From positions 1 through 64,000 of the forward strand of contig JADJXV010000016.1 in assembly GCA_016720145.1 (NCBI GenBank): a DNA stretch of 64,000 nucleotides, read 5' to 3'. The notes under the pieces were generated by a model, which made no database searches, was not told the DNA's origin, and saw only the letters and a list, made by a program, of their open reading frames with translations. Every line of letters begins with the position of its first letter. Position 1 is the stretch's first letter. The stretch comes from Ignavibacteria bacterium. Its GTDB lineage: Bacteria > Bacteroidota > Ignavibacteria > Kapaibacteriales > UBA961. Shown piece by piece: positions 1-10,672 of the stretch. Both the position numbers and the translations under genes were made by a program.

Positions 1-300
1 GGCCAATCTCTATAACTTACGAAAAGGATACTGCGCCGATTCTTCTAGTGTTAACCTATTTTTTGTTTGGGAGAGCCCTACTGAATTTAATTTTTCAATA
101 CTTAGGCTAAAACCTAAAGATTGACATTACAAAGCCTAAATACTGATGGAGTTAGTATTGTTTTCGTCCGTCCATTTATTCTAACCGGACTTAAACACTT
201 ACAGTTGAAACGCTTGCATGACAGTTCATTGAAACGCAGTATCAATAATTGAGCGCTGATTATCATACAAAAACGTTAGAAATTGATTGTGATATCCAAA
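1..300. other. gene-free stretch, nothing recognised
   Basis: AT-rich sequence without a credible reading frame, RNA gene or repeat that I can identify. It precedes the hairpin-rich region that starts near 318. Confidence 0.5.
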
Positions 301-317
301 TTCTACCCCAAGAATAC

Positions 318-349
318 AACGGGCAATGTCACACCTGACATTGCCCGTT
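318..349. terminator. strong hairpin, terminator-like
   Basis: A 14-bp perfect stem (AACGGGCAATGTCA with its complement) closes a 4-nt loop and is followed by CTTTGTT. The same GGGCAATGTCA arm recurs in the hairpin at 788-815. Which transcript it would end is unclear because no gene lies upstream inside the window. Confidence 0.5.
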
Positions 350-476
350 CTTTGTTACGATAGCTGAGCTTGTCTCTAATTTCCCGTCCGGTCAGTTCAC
401 AGAACTGACAGTCAACACTTGCTTCTGAAACGTATTGCTCATCCGTACTGAGTGTAAGCCCCACCAAACAAACATT

Positions 477-625
477 CGACCTCTCTGAGGTCGTGATTTC
501 TATGGGCTGCACCATTCTACAAATATTCGACCTCTCTGAGGTCGTCGGATAAACGTTCGACCTCGTTGAGGTCGTGATTTCTATGGGCTGCACCTATCTA
601 CAAATATTCGACCTCTCTGAGGTCG
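477..625. repeat. array of four 17-bp hairpin repeats
   Basis: Four copies of a 17-bp palindrome lie at 477-493, 528-544, 558-574 and 609-625. Three read CGACCTCTCTGAGGTCG; the third has loop GTT. Copies 1-2 and 3-4 are exactly 51 bp apart, separated by nearly identical 34-nt linkers that contain GGGCTGCAC and CTACAAATATT. Related arrays with the same 51-bp period occur at 17037-17104 and 63853-63971. The layout resembles REP/REPIN-type interspersed palindromes. Confidence 0.8.
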
Positions 626-665
626 TAGGATAAATTTGGCTAAAGCCCATAACACCAACCATTTT

Positions 666-764
666 CTCCAGCTGAAGCTGGAGTCTATTCAGGAAGATTG
701 TCGCCTTCTGGCGTTCAATTACATTCGAGAAATCCCCTTGACTAGACTCCAGCTTCAGCTGGAG
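666..764. repeat. pair of 18-bp palindromes (CTCCAGCTGAAGCTGGAG)
   Basis: An 18-bp near-perfect palindrome at 666-683 is repeated in reverse-complement form at 747-764, so the pair can form two small hairpins or one long stem around a 63-bp loop. No gene is embedded. Confidence 0.7.
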
Positions 765-787
765 GAACCGGTTTACCATAATAACAC

Positions 788-818
788 AAAGGGCAAAGTC
801 ATCAATGACATTGCCCTA
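788..818. terminator. hairpin with T-run
   Basis: Arms GGGCAAAGTCA and TGACATTGCCC (one mismatch) are followed by TAATTTTTT. It sits just beyond the 3' end of the minus-strand gene ending at 846 and shares its arm with the hairpin at 318-349. The T-run is on the plus strand, so its direction does not match that gene well. Confidence 0.45.
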
Positions 819-845
819 ATTTTTTATATATTTTCAGAAAACGTA

Positions 846-1899
846 TTATTCCACCACCAGCTTACCTGTGCTGAGCGTTTCGCCCTTCGTATCACGGATG
901 ATGGTCATATAGATTCCTTTGGTCATGGTCGCTGTTGAGTATTGCATTACGGCGTCGGTAATCGGTGCTTCGAACACTGTCTGCCCGAGGAGATTGACAA
1001 CGAGGAATGACCTAGCTGCAGGATGAGAATTCACAACCTCAAACGATGACGATGCCGGATTCGGATAAATGTAAGACGTTGGGATGCTTGACGTTGGCTC
1101 GTCAGTTCCGGACGAGGAAATCACTGAATAGGAAGCGTCTGTTACTTGACCGGCTGCATTCATTTCAAGAGTGGCTACAGGAAAATTGTTCTTCACCCAC
1201 CATTCATAGGTCGTTTTGACAGTTGTCGTCGGAGGCAGTCCTGCAAATGCCCAATTGCCTGCCATATACATGAACATGCTATCAACTTTTGTTTCAATGT
1301 TCTTGACACGCAACGAATTGTACGTGCCTATCGGCGTCGTGACATTACCCCAACCATCGACAGTAGTTGTATAAGAAATCGGTGAGACTATCAGGCCTAA
1401 GATCCGGTGGTGGATTATCCAAGCCGAATTGTAAGATTTGCTTTGTTGTACCGGAGAATGTAGTATTCATAGTAGCCGGGAACGTAATTTTTTTATATCC
1501 CGGTGTAAATGGGGCGATGGTAATATCCGGTGGCATGAAGACACCGCACATTCCGAGCATGTCAAGAGATGAGCTCGACACAGCAATATACACGTATCCT
1601 TCAAATCCCGGAATCTGCATGGCGTATGTTGAATTAGGGAAAGAGGTATAACATCCAACACCCGCTGCGTTTTGAAACATCAATGTATCTTGAGAATCAT
1701 TTCCGATCGCTGAGAGGTTCCATGTTTGGTTAGCACCAGCATTGCCGGGTGATATCGCAGATAAATTTGTCGTGTCGAGTATCTGTATCACCGATACTCC
1801 ATTCAAGTTGCTGAGATCTGATTGTGTGATGGTAATCTGGGCAGATGCCGACATCACCATACAAATCAAAACGCAACCAAACAGTAAATAAATTTTCAT
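846..1899 (-). CDS. secreted protein with T9SS sorting domain (frameshifted)
   Basis: Starts with a signal peptide (MKIYLLFGCVLICMVMSASA) and ends with a type A T9SS C-terminal sorting domain (YPNPASSSF near the start of the last 80 residues, terminal KGIY...KLVVE). The two halves lie in different frames. The downstream frame reads back through VDGWGNVTTPIGTYN to about 1390, where the upstream frame diverges, so one extra base near 1385-1395 splits a single gene of about 350 aa. An AGGAG ribosome site precedes the ATG at 1899. The middle has no domain I recognise. By family knowledge the product is exported by Sec and then attached to or released from the cell surface by T9SS. Confidence 0.75.
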
Positions 1900-2236
1900 T
1901 GTAGTACTCCTGTAAGTATCCTACTCATAAGGCTTTTCGGAAACGCCCCGTTTTTTTATGTGGTATCTGAACTCCACGTTGATTTTTGAATGTTTACATG
2001 ACTATTCGAACAAACTACACAAAATTAAGCAACACAATTATAACAAAAAATGACAAATATCATACATTGTAAAATTAAATAAAAATATCGTTTAACTCAA
2101 ACAATTTTTCATAGTTATAAACATGTTGACTAAGGTAATTATTCGGTGTTTTAATATATGTACCCACATTAGACTTTTCTTACAAATATTGTCTCATGTA
2201 CTTGAACGATCGAACTATTCTATTTGAGTCTAGAGA
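1900..2236. other. gene-free stretch, nothing recognised
   Basis: AT-rich intergenic DNA upstream of the T9SS gene and downstream of the membrane-protein gene. It should hold the promoter of the gene starting at 1899, but I see no motif I can defend. Confidence 0.4.
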
Positions 2237-2821
2237 TCATTCAAGTTTTGAATGCTGTTCCATCATCTTGTTGATCTTCGGCTGTAAAATCCAAACCCCG
2301 ATAAAAAAAAACCAGATCATAAAAAACTCTCCAATGTAATCGCCAACTTCTAGTTTCTTTTGTAAAATAGCCGTTTTATAGGTCCGCGAAACAAAATACA
2401 AGCTATAGAAAATACATGCCATCGATAATAGGTGAAATGGTACAATGACAGCAAATATCATAGGATCTGGCTCATTGGGTGACAATACCCAAATAACAAA
2501 TCCAAGAAAAAAAATTATATAACATGATGGTATGAGCAGAATTAATTTAAACTTGTTCACAGGAAGTTTAAATTCATCCGGAATATATTTCTGGAGTCCA
2601 ACTCCTACAGACCAGAGCCATCCGAATAATCCACCAACTAAAAACAGCATCATTATTGGAAAGTATTTTAATTGGTCAAATACCTCCTCAGGATTCGACG
2701 AAGTTCGTGCTATGATAGTCATTACCAAAGAGACCATTGTAGCAGCTTGATAAAGTATTGGAATTCCAAAAGTAAAGAGAAATAGTTGCCAATGTTTGGC
2801 TCGTAAGAACAAGTTTATCAT
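2237..2821 (-). CDS. multi-pass membrane protein of unknown function
   Basis: A 194-aa hydrophobic protein with about five transmembrane segments (roughly residues 12-37, 53-73, 90-111, 121-143 and 165-180) separated by short charged loops. I do not recognise the family. It stands alone on the minus strand with large spacers on both sides, so context gives no function. The hydrophobic pattern and intact frame support a real gene. Confidence 0.6.
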   Translation of the reverse strand: MINLFLRAKHWQLFLFTFGIPILYQAATMVSLVMTIIARTSSNPEEVFDQLKYFPIMMLFLVGGLFGWLWSVGVGLQKYIPDEFKLPVNKFKLILLIPSCYIIFFLGFVIWVLSPNEPDPMIFAVIVPFHLLSMACIFYSLYFVSRTYKTAILQKKLEVGDYIGEFFMIWFFFIGVWILQPKINKMMEQHSKLE

Positions 2822-3052
2822 TACATTACCTCATATAAAAATGTATAATAAATATTTTAAAATATTGATACTTATGTTTGAATAGCTCTCTGATACTTTC
2901 ATGGTTTGGACTTATAATATAAAGCCGATTTGCATCTTCACAAATCCAAACACGACCCGTGTGAATGCGATCCACCCCTTCGCTACATTTCAATTTTCTA
3001 TAATATTGCTTTCGATCGAAAAATCTACTTTTAGAATATTATAATTCTTCTG

Positions 3053-5767
3053 TTATTGAATAATCACCACATTCCGCATTGATACAACTGTACCATTTTC
3101 AAGTAGTTGCACCTGATACATACCAGTCGGAATATTCTTTGTCGAAATAATTGTCGATTCATCAAAGTCGGTAATTCCAACAGTTGCACATACCTTCCCA
3201 AGCGTATTGACAAGTCGTATCTCACCAATGCCACGATGTCCTGAATATTCTACATGCAATTTTCCGTGAGAGAGAGGATTGGGATAAACCGCGCTGATAC
3301 GAGGGAGTGTAGATTCCCTCAATTCGACAACTGAAGTTGGATCTTTGGTGAGTTGTATGGTGACTGTACTTGCAGAATCGAGGGTAATACTCACCTGAGC
3401 AGAGTCATTACTGTAATGCCATTCCGTTACACCTGGGCCGATGACTTTTACTGCACGATAGGGGGTTTTCATTAGAATAATTCCTGCCTTGCTGCCGTAA
3501 GTAGATAATAATGTGTCATTTATACGATTGTAAGCTACATTCATTCGTGGAGAAGCATGAATCTCTGTAGAATGATTGGAATTGAAGATAAAAGTTCCTT
3601 CTCGCATAAAAATTGTCTCAGGAATGAAAGTCGAAGAATTTGATGCCGACCAAAAACAAAAACGAGAATCTGTAAAAAGAGAATCAGAGTAACCACGATT
3701 GTTAACGAATTTCGACCCAAATTTAGAAGAATCGGACTGAACTACTGCATAATCTGTGTGAGATGATACAGAATCAAAAAGGTAAATATTTGTATATGTA
3801 AAATCATGTTGTGATAGCCAAGTACGAGTGCCAGCTAAGGGTTTCGAATGGTGCAAGCAGTGTAAGTGAAGCTGCGCTTTGGACAGGTGATGTCGTGGCG
3901 AGGAGGCGAGTGTGTAGTGCAGAAGAATTATATCCGACTTCATGAACGGAAGAGTCTGAAGAATAGGAAATCCCAGATAGCCACGGTGACGAAATGTTCG
4001 CCGAAAATTTCGCATTTGTTCCGCGCCATACAGCAGTTTGAGAAAGATTTGTGGATGAAAAAGTAAAATTCGTATCATTTGGCGCTCCGTTTGTAAGGGA
4101 ATTGCCGTGCAATTGCTATGTATATCTATGCTTAGAGTCAGAATTCACAAAGTCAGCATTCAAAAAGTACGAACCTCTCACCATTAAAAATGAACGTGAA
4201 ATATTTGTATTCAGATAATTGGTGCGCACTTCTCCGTATTGCAATCCCGGGGAATTCGACAGTATTCTCAATAAATCCATCTGCATCATTCGGTTGTGAC
4301 GGCGCGCCGATGGCAGGACCATTCCCCATCAACTAAAATCATATTGTGGTTATTGGCATTACCGACTTCACCTCTCCGAGCATAACTTAAGTACCCCGCA
4401 TCGCGCGCAAGTGCTTCACCACCCTGATACATAATAAAACTCGAGACATCTGCTTGATTGTGCCCTGCTCCACTTGTACGCGCGCCTCCATGTGCGCCGC
4501 TTACATGAAGATAAAGCGCATGCGCAGAGTCACGGGATGAACGGAAGACTAGGTTGCCGCTTTCGGTTAAAGTTGTAAGTAAAGGTTCATCTTCTAATTT
4601 TAATCTGAACGGAGAATAGTCTGCTATATAATTTGACCTCATATCTACTGTTGAATTAAGTTGAGTATTACGAGTATTCGTACCAGTTGAATTTTGACGG
4701 ATTCCGGAGGTATTTACACCGGATAAAAGTTCAATTTCAGGAAATGCTGTATTAACATAAGTATCTCCTACAGGCGGGAGTGTACCGTCGGGTAAAGTGA
4801 TTTCATATATCCATTTCCAAAGATTACGAAATTTATCATCCATTTGTGGGTTGATAATTGATCGCTTTTCGCCGGCAAATTCCATTTCAAACGTCGTAGC
4901 TTTCGTAAATTCAGCCATTCCCCGCATAAATGGGATTACATTCAGCATTGCGTAGCGCAGGTAGTATGGACCTTCTGCATAGCCTGCAATTCCAACCGAA
5001 TCAGACTGCCGTGCTGCATCCCGCCAGAGAATATTATCGATATTCCAAAGCGCGGCGTTGATCCAGCTTGTGGGCTGTTCGCTCAAATCGGTGCTGGTGG
5101 CATCATTGAGCACGACGGCAGCTACCCCGAGCGCGCCGCAGGTCATAAGTGCGTGATTATTCTTAATAGTAGAGAGGAAAGTAAAACCAAGAAATGATCG
5201 GTTCGCTTCGCGGTATAAATTCCCTGCATAACGCTTAAGCAGTACTCTTGCAGGTGCGAGCGCGGAGTCCGGCACTCCCGCACCTTTCAACAAGTCGTAA
5301 GCAGAAAGATAATCAATCATATCTTTGGAACGCCACTGCCAGTCGTCGTAATTACCCGGATTTGTAATAGACAGCGAAGGAATTGTGGTGTTAATGGTGT
5401 TTAGTAAGTCGATTACTTTCGCTTTCAGCGAATTCGCAGTTGTTTCTTCCAAGTTTGTCGCCGAGTCAGCAAGTGGTTGCATGCCGATGAAATAGATAAA
5501 TGCTGCATTCTTGGCGAGTCGGGCACGTTCGCGGCGGTTATTGCTCTCGATATTATCGGCGGGCGGTTTAGGTAGAGCACTTGCATAGACATTCGGGAAG
5601 AGATCTCTCAGAAATCCTTGCCTCAAGTATTTACGAATGGTAGTTGTATCATTAATTCCGCAGAGAATTCGAGGATGAGAAGTTGAGTAGTCGGGCGTCC
5701 ATGCGCCGGACTGACTAAAAGCCTGAGTAGTCATAAGAAGCAGTAAAGGCAGGAGCAATCTGTTCAT
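3053..5767 (-). pseudogene. heparinase II/III-like T9SS protein, multiply disrupted
   Basis: The start at 5767 gives a signal peptide (MNRLLLPLLLLMTTQAFSQ). The first 480 residues resemble the all-alpha plus beta-sandwich layout of heparinase II/III-like polysaccharide lyases, including GAGHNQADVSSFIMY and NNHNMILVDG. The end is a T9SS sorting domain (AVYPNPLSHGKL...VVIIQ). Continuity needs four corrections: an extra G in GGGG at 4324-4327, an extra C in the CCCC run near 4250, an in-frame TAG at 4116-4118 (context RYT-stop-QLHGN, probably Trp), and one extra base near 3850. Corrected length is about 903 aa. It could be a true pseudogene, but the homopolymer sites resemble the indels in essential genes nearby. 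Confidence 0.65.
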
Positions 5768-5847
5768 AGAGATAGATTGATAAATTGAAAAGAATTTCCT
5801 GCAACTTAGCAAACCTCGCCAAGCCGCACAAACATAATTTTACTGCT

Positions 5848-5864
5848 TCAGTAGATTCTACTGA
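5848..5864. promoter_or_regulatory. 17-bp palindrome between divergent genes
   Basis: TCAGTAGATTCTACTGA has a perfect 7-bp inverted repeat. It lies between the divergent starts at 5767 and 5921, a sensible place for an operator. No regulator binding such a site is known to me. Confidence 0.3.
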
Positions 5865-5920
5865 GAATGTACGACCGGTTTTGTAATTTTGCCGAAAAAG
5901 TATTCATATTTGAACATATA

Positions 5921-6843
5921 ATGATAACGATTAACCCTCAGACATTCCTCATCGTGACATGCATTCGATACTTTTATCGGGAGTCGCGCCGCGTCCTATT
6001 GCGCTTGTTTCGACCATGGACTCCAACGGTAATGTCAATCTCTCGCCGTTTAGTTTTTTTAATGCGTACGCCTCCAAGCCGCCGATTGTGGCGATTGGAC
6101 CTGCTTTCAGTGCGGCGACCGGTAAGGCAAAGGACACGTATCTTAATATCATCGAAACGGGGGAATGTACGATTAATTCTGTGCAATATTCCATGGTCGA
6201 ACAGATTAATCTCGCCTCGTGTGAGTATGAGCGGGGGACAGATGAGTTTGTAAAATCAGGACTTACCAAGCGTCCGAGCCAGATCGTCAAGCCGCCGATG
6301 GTCGCCGAGTCGTTATTTTCGATGGAATGTAAATATTTGGAAAATATACCGTTAGGACGAAGTATTGGCGGTAATGGTAATCTCATGCTTGTTGAGGCGG
6401 TGCGATTTCATATAGCAGAGTCAGCGTTTGTTGATGGGAAATTACACCCGCAGCGATTAGATTTGGTGGCGCGAATGGGGTATAATTGGTATGTGCGTGC
6501 TCATGGAGAGGCAGTCTTTGAGCTAGCAAAGCCGAAGTGGAATGGAATAGGGTTCGATGCGTTGCCCGAGTCAATTACTTCTAGTGATATTCTGACCGGC
6601 AATGATCTCGCCAAACTAGCCGGGGTGAAGGAATTGCCGATGCGAGATGAGAATTTTCCATACTTCACCGAACATCTCACAGCAGATTCATTGGAAGTGG
6701 AATTACAGGCAGGGAATGGACTTGGCGCATTGTATGCAATTAAAAGTATTCGTAAAGAACGTATTATATTACACAGAATAGCGAAGGTGTTTTTGGAGGC
6801 GGACGATATTGATAAGGCGTGGCAAACATTACTCCTTGAATAG
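5921..6843 (+). CDS. flavin reductase-like (FMN-binding split barrel) protein
   Basis: About 307 aa, similar to the flavin reductase/DIM6-NTAB family whose members bind FMN in a split beta-barrel. Characteristic stretches are SGVAPRPIALVSTMD, GNVNLSPFSFFNAYAS and KDTYLNI. The ATG at 5921 gives MITIKPSDIPHRDMHS if one A is restored in the AA run at 5933-5934. Without it the frame breaks and a start at 5959 would have to be used, which removes the conserved N-terminus. The substrate is unknown. It is transcribed divergently from the heparinase-like gene and ends at a bidirectional terminator. Confidence 0.82.
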
Positions 6844-6857
6844 AATTAAACCACAAT

Positions 6858-6886
6858 AAAAAAGCCGCTCAAAAGCGGCTTTTTTA
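6858..6886. terminator. bidirectional intrinsic terminator
   Basis: AAAAAAGCCGCT - CAAA - AGCGGCTTTTTT lies between the convergent ends at 6843 and 6911. Stem and flanking A/T runs suit termination in both directions. Confidence 0.9.
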
Positions 6887-6910
6887 TTACATTTTAACGA
6901 AATAAATTAC

Positions 6911-7732
6911 TTAGCGTGATATCACGAATGGAATACTATACATGCGTTCACTTGAACGGAGAATTGCGACATAGTGTCCATTTGCTATGGTAACACCGTC
7001 GGAGGTGCGTCCGTTCCACACTTTGGTATGCTCGCCAATTGTCTCAATCATCGACGGCTCGGTATATAGAGTGAGTCCGGTCAAGTCGGTAACCATGAAC
7101 TGATATTCTCCGGTTACCGGGATTGAGTAATTGACAGAAACAGCTGAAGTTGAAGGATTCGGATACACAGAAAGCATGGACTCTGTTTTCGTCACTTCAT
7201 CGACACCGGACGATGCTTTGACTACTATTTGAATAGGAGTCGCCCAGTTCCAGGCTCCATTTAGCCCACTTGAAGCATTGCCTACTGTTTGCATGAAGAA
7301 CGTACCTTCTTTATTGGGGGCGGTCCATGTGAAGCTAAATTCTGCTTTACCGCCGGTCATTGGCATTGGGTCGTTGTGAGTGATCTCACCAAGGAATGCT
7401 TTGTTCCCTTTCCCGGCAGTAAATACACCGCCTGAATTTGCAGAACCGTCTTTGGTTGCTTTAACTGCTAAATTAAATCCTGCTGAGGGTTGAGTGGCAT
7501 GAGCGACAATCACCGTCAGTTCTAATTTCCCTCCCGGTGTCGTTGTAAATGAACCTGATTTACTGGTTACTGTCACGGTCGTAGCGGTACTTGGTGCTAA
7601 TGTATGGCAACCACTTCCGCCACATCCTACGGTAGATGCTGTTCTGCCGGTCTGACCTTTAGGGTCAGCAAATGAAGAATTTACCGCGAAAATTCCAAGT
7701 AGAAGGAATACAAATAGAGAACGAATCAACAT
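6911..7732 (-). CDS. choice-of-anchor V protein with CX4CH motif and C-terminal sorting domain
   Basis: A 273-aa exported protein. After the signal peptide (residues 1-22) comes Cys37-X4-Cys42-His43, a spacing compatible with non-canonical heme c attachment. A choice-of-anchor V domain (about 25-175; VAHATQPSAGFNL, FSFTWTAP) follows, then a T9SS/FlgD-like C-terminal domain (VYPNPSTSAVSV, KVWNGRTSDG). It lies downstream of a larger paralogue with the same N-terminal plan; a terminator at 7778-7811 separates the two. Family knowledge says only that such proteins are surface-exposed. A redox role is inferred from the CX4CH motif and from the Rieske and cytochrome neighbours. Confidence 0.8.
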   Translation of the reverse strand: MLIRSLFVFLLLGIFAVNSSFADPKGQTGRTASTVGCGGSGCHTLAPSTATTVTVTSKSGSFTTTPGGKLELTVIVAHATQPSAGFNLAVKATKDGSANSGGVFTAGKGNKAFLGEITHNDPMPMTGGKAEFSFTWTAPNKEGTFFMQTVGNASSGLNGAWNWATPIQIVVKASSGVDEVTKTESMLSVYPNPSTSAVSVNYSIPVTGEYQFMVTDLTGLTLYTEPSMIETIGEHTKVWNGRTSDGVTIANGHYVAILRSSERMYSIPFVISR

Positions 7733-7777
7733 AGAATAAAACCTTTGAATAATAAAAATGAATAAAGAAGAATAATC

Positions 7778-7811
7778 AAAAAAAAAGCGGAGGTTAGTCC
7801 GCTTTTTTTTT
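7778..7811 (-). terminator. intrinsic terminator
   Basis: AAGCGGA and its complement TCCGCTT form a hairpin flanked by long A and T runs, directly beyond the 3' end (7820) of the Ig-domain T9SS gene. Confidence 0.85.
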
Positions 7812-7819
7812 GTAAAACG

Positions 7820-10581
7820 TTATCGAATAATCATGAATTGAGTAGAAACAACGCCGGATTTACGTTGAACAATAGCAGTATAACTTCCGCTTGCGGCTTT
7901 TGATTCAAGTAATGTGCGTCCATTCCAATGGAGAGTATTTACACCAGTCGTTAGAGGAAGTGAAGAATTTCTAAAGATTAATTGACCTTGATTGTTGAGA
8001 ATTGTGAGAGAACAGAAGTCAGCGGTCAGAGAATTTACTTCAAATGAAACATTATCGATACTTGGATTCGGGAATGCGCGAAGGGACGTAACTTGTTGAT
8101 TGTCGTACTCTTCCACGCCAACAGTGCTACTTCTGCCGATAAGCTCGACGATGTGTACTTCACCGCCGGTAATCACTGTCAGTGATCCCAAAGCACCATT
8201 TGTACTGGTCGGTTTATATCGAATCGTTGCCGAGAGGCAAGCGCCCGGCTGTATGGTCTTTGGCAGAGGATCATTGGTCACTAATTCGAATTCTGTCATG
8301 CCACTTGTAATGAGGGCGCTGGTAACGACATACGCCGCCGTGCTATTATTACAAATTTGTACTATCGAGTCATGAGTCGAGCCAACTCCAATAGAATCAA
8401 AGACTACTCTAGTAATATTTACACTTGTAACGCAACCCTGCCCTGTGAGGGCAACACTTAATGCAGAACCGGAAGAATTACTTGTAAGTGCTAATTGAGC
8501 TGATTTCATACCTGCCGTAGTAGGGGCAAATCGAACAGTAACTACTGCTTTTTCATTAAGTGCAAGGGTAAGAGGAAATTTTGGATTCTCTAAAGTAAAC
8601 TCTGTACTATTAGCCCCTGTAAGGGTTGCTGCTGTTATATTCAGAGGGGCTGCACCTACATTTTGTATGAAGCCTGTAATGACAGAATCACGTTGACTAC
8701 CTGGGAAAACACATCCAAAATCAATTCCTGTCAGCGAAAAAGCAAGAACAGCAGTTGCAACGACTTTCACAGTTACTTTCGCAGTTGCTGATGTTATTTG
8801 ACCACATGAATTTCTAATGATACATGTATAGCTACCGGAATCGCTCGAGCTTGAATTGGGAATAGAAAGTGTTGCAAGGGTTGCATTCGGTATATCGACA
8901 CTATTTTTTTGCCATTGGTAGCCGAGTCCACCCCCTGCGGCTGCTACTTTCAGAGTAATGGTACCTCCGGAATTAAGAGTTGTATCTTTGATATTGCTGG
9001 TAATTGTCGGTATATTAAGTAGTTGCACACGAGCAGCTACCGTTGTAGAAAAGCCGCAATTATTCGTAATAAGTACTAAATACCGTCCGGTATCTGCAGC
9101 TGTCATTGATGAAATAGTATAAGCCGGGCCATTAATATCCGGGATAAGAGTACCATTTTTTGTCCATGAATACGTAAGACCAATGCCGGAAGCTTGCACA
9201 GACATTGAATATCCGGACCCAATACAGAGAGCTGTATCTATTAGTGATTTAAATACTTGAGGTGGAGTTGGAAATTTTAAAAAAGCGACAGTACTTGTCA
9301 CAGGAGGTGCACATCTTCCACTGACAACCACTTCATACTTGCCTGTATCAGATTCAGATACTGAATTAATGGAGTATGTTGATTCTGTACCAGAGGATAG
9401 GGTAAATCCATTTCGCTTCCATTGATAATTTAGATCATACCCAGCTGCTACGACATGTAATTGAGCAGGCACTCCCGGGCAGACTGTAGTGTCTTTGGGA
9501 TGAGAAGTAATACTCGGAGGCGAGAATACAATTAGCTGAGCAGAATCACTGGTGACAATGCTGCCACATCCGGTGACTACAACATCATAATTACCAGCGC
9601 TTGCTGCAGTTGCAGATGTAATCGTGTATGTTGTAGAAGTAGCACCGGAAATCGATGTTCTATTTTTTCGCCACTGAAATGAGTAAGATTGTGGAAAATC
9701 AGTAGTCACGCTGAATGTTTTGGCTGACCGACACATACAGAGTCCATCGTTGGATGTTCGGTAATTGTAGGGGTAGGCAGTATATAAAAGCTTGCATTAC
9801 TCTGATCACTTGTATTGGCGTCTGCGTTATCAGATACTCGTATTAAATATCCACCTGACGGAACATATCCAACCGGAATTTGCCATGGATACGTGGCGGG
9901 TGTAGCCGGTAATTTTGTAGCTACATTCAGCCATGAACCACCATTATCAGTTGATACATCAATATTTACGAATGCAATTCCGGATGAAGTCCATGTGATA
10001 TTCCGAGAAGAACCTCGGCACCATTGCTCGTTCCCGTTGGGTGCAGTGACCTGTACACCGGGTACTATGATTGTAATCGGAGCCATGAAATTCCATACAT
10101 CACCTACAGGATTCCCACTGTTATTTACGGCATTTCCTGCAGCGCGGAGGGTATAAGTACCGGGGACAAATGGAGCTGTCCACACAAAATTAAATGCTAC
10201 ACCGCGTGGAGTACCTGTCATAGGCTGTGGTGCAACATGGGTTAATTCGCCATTCAAAAGCTGTAGGCCGGTGCCGGCTTCAAAAGCTCCGGCATTGGCT
10301 CCTGCACCGTTTTTTACGGAGATGTTTATGCCCGCTGCTTGCTGAGTGGCGTGAGCTACAAACGCAGAAAAATTACGCTGTGCGCCTTGAGCAACTGTGA
10401 TAGTACCAGTTGCTCCAATCATAGTCACTGAAGTTGCTGCATTTGCTGCGACCACATGACAAGCAGCGCCGGTACAGCCGGTCTGTGATTGTCCGGAAAT
10501 TCCATTGATATGAGCTATAGCACTCGTTGAGCACATAAGCCCAACCGTAAAGAGGAACAGAAGGTTGTAAAGATAATTCAT
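7820..10581 (-). CDS. large surface protein: choice-of-anchor V, Ig-like and ASH domains, T9SS
   Basis: About 920 aa once one T is restored in the TTTT run at 9718-9721 (VCVGQPK joins TFSVTTD). The order is: signal peptide (1-23); Cys36-X4-Cys41-His42; choice-of-anchor V domain (about 25-180); four Ig-like modules with repeating Y-x-W-x-K/R-N and D-(S/T)-G-x-Y; two HYDIN/ASH-like choice-of-anchor D modules (DFGCVFPGSQRDS); T9SS sorting domain (AFPNPSIDNVSF, LHWNGRT). The ATG at 10581 is used because a GAGGTG ribosome site precedes it; a GTG four codons upstream overlaps that site. It sits downstream of the Rieske gene. The long Ig stalk suggests display of the N-terminal module away from the outer membrane (inference). 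Confidence 0.82.
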
Positions 10582-10672
10582 AAGGCACCTCACCTATCGA
10601 GTTATTTGAAAAAAATGATAAACTTTAGTTATAATCATAGATTACTGTAGAATCATTTGTAAAAATAATCAT

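Noticed and set aside
303..593. 96-aa minus-strand frame
   Set aside because: It is made of the hairpin repeats and their linkers, giving a repetitive SERSN-type peptide without gene features.
477..625. CRISPR array
   Set aside because: The regular repeat-spacer look is misleading: the linkers are nearly identical to each other, the hairpin is only 17 bp, spacing breaks once (30 bp), and no cas gene is present.
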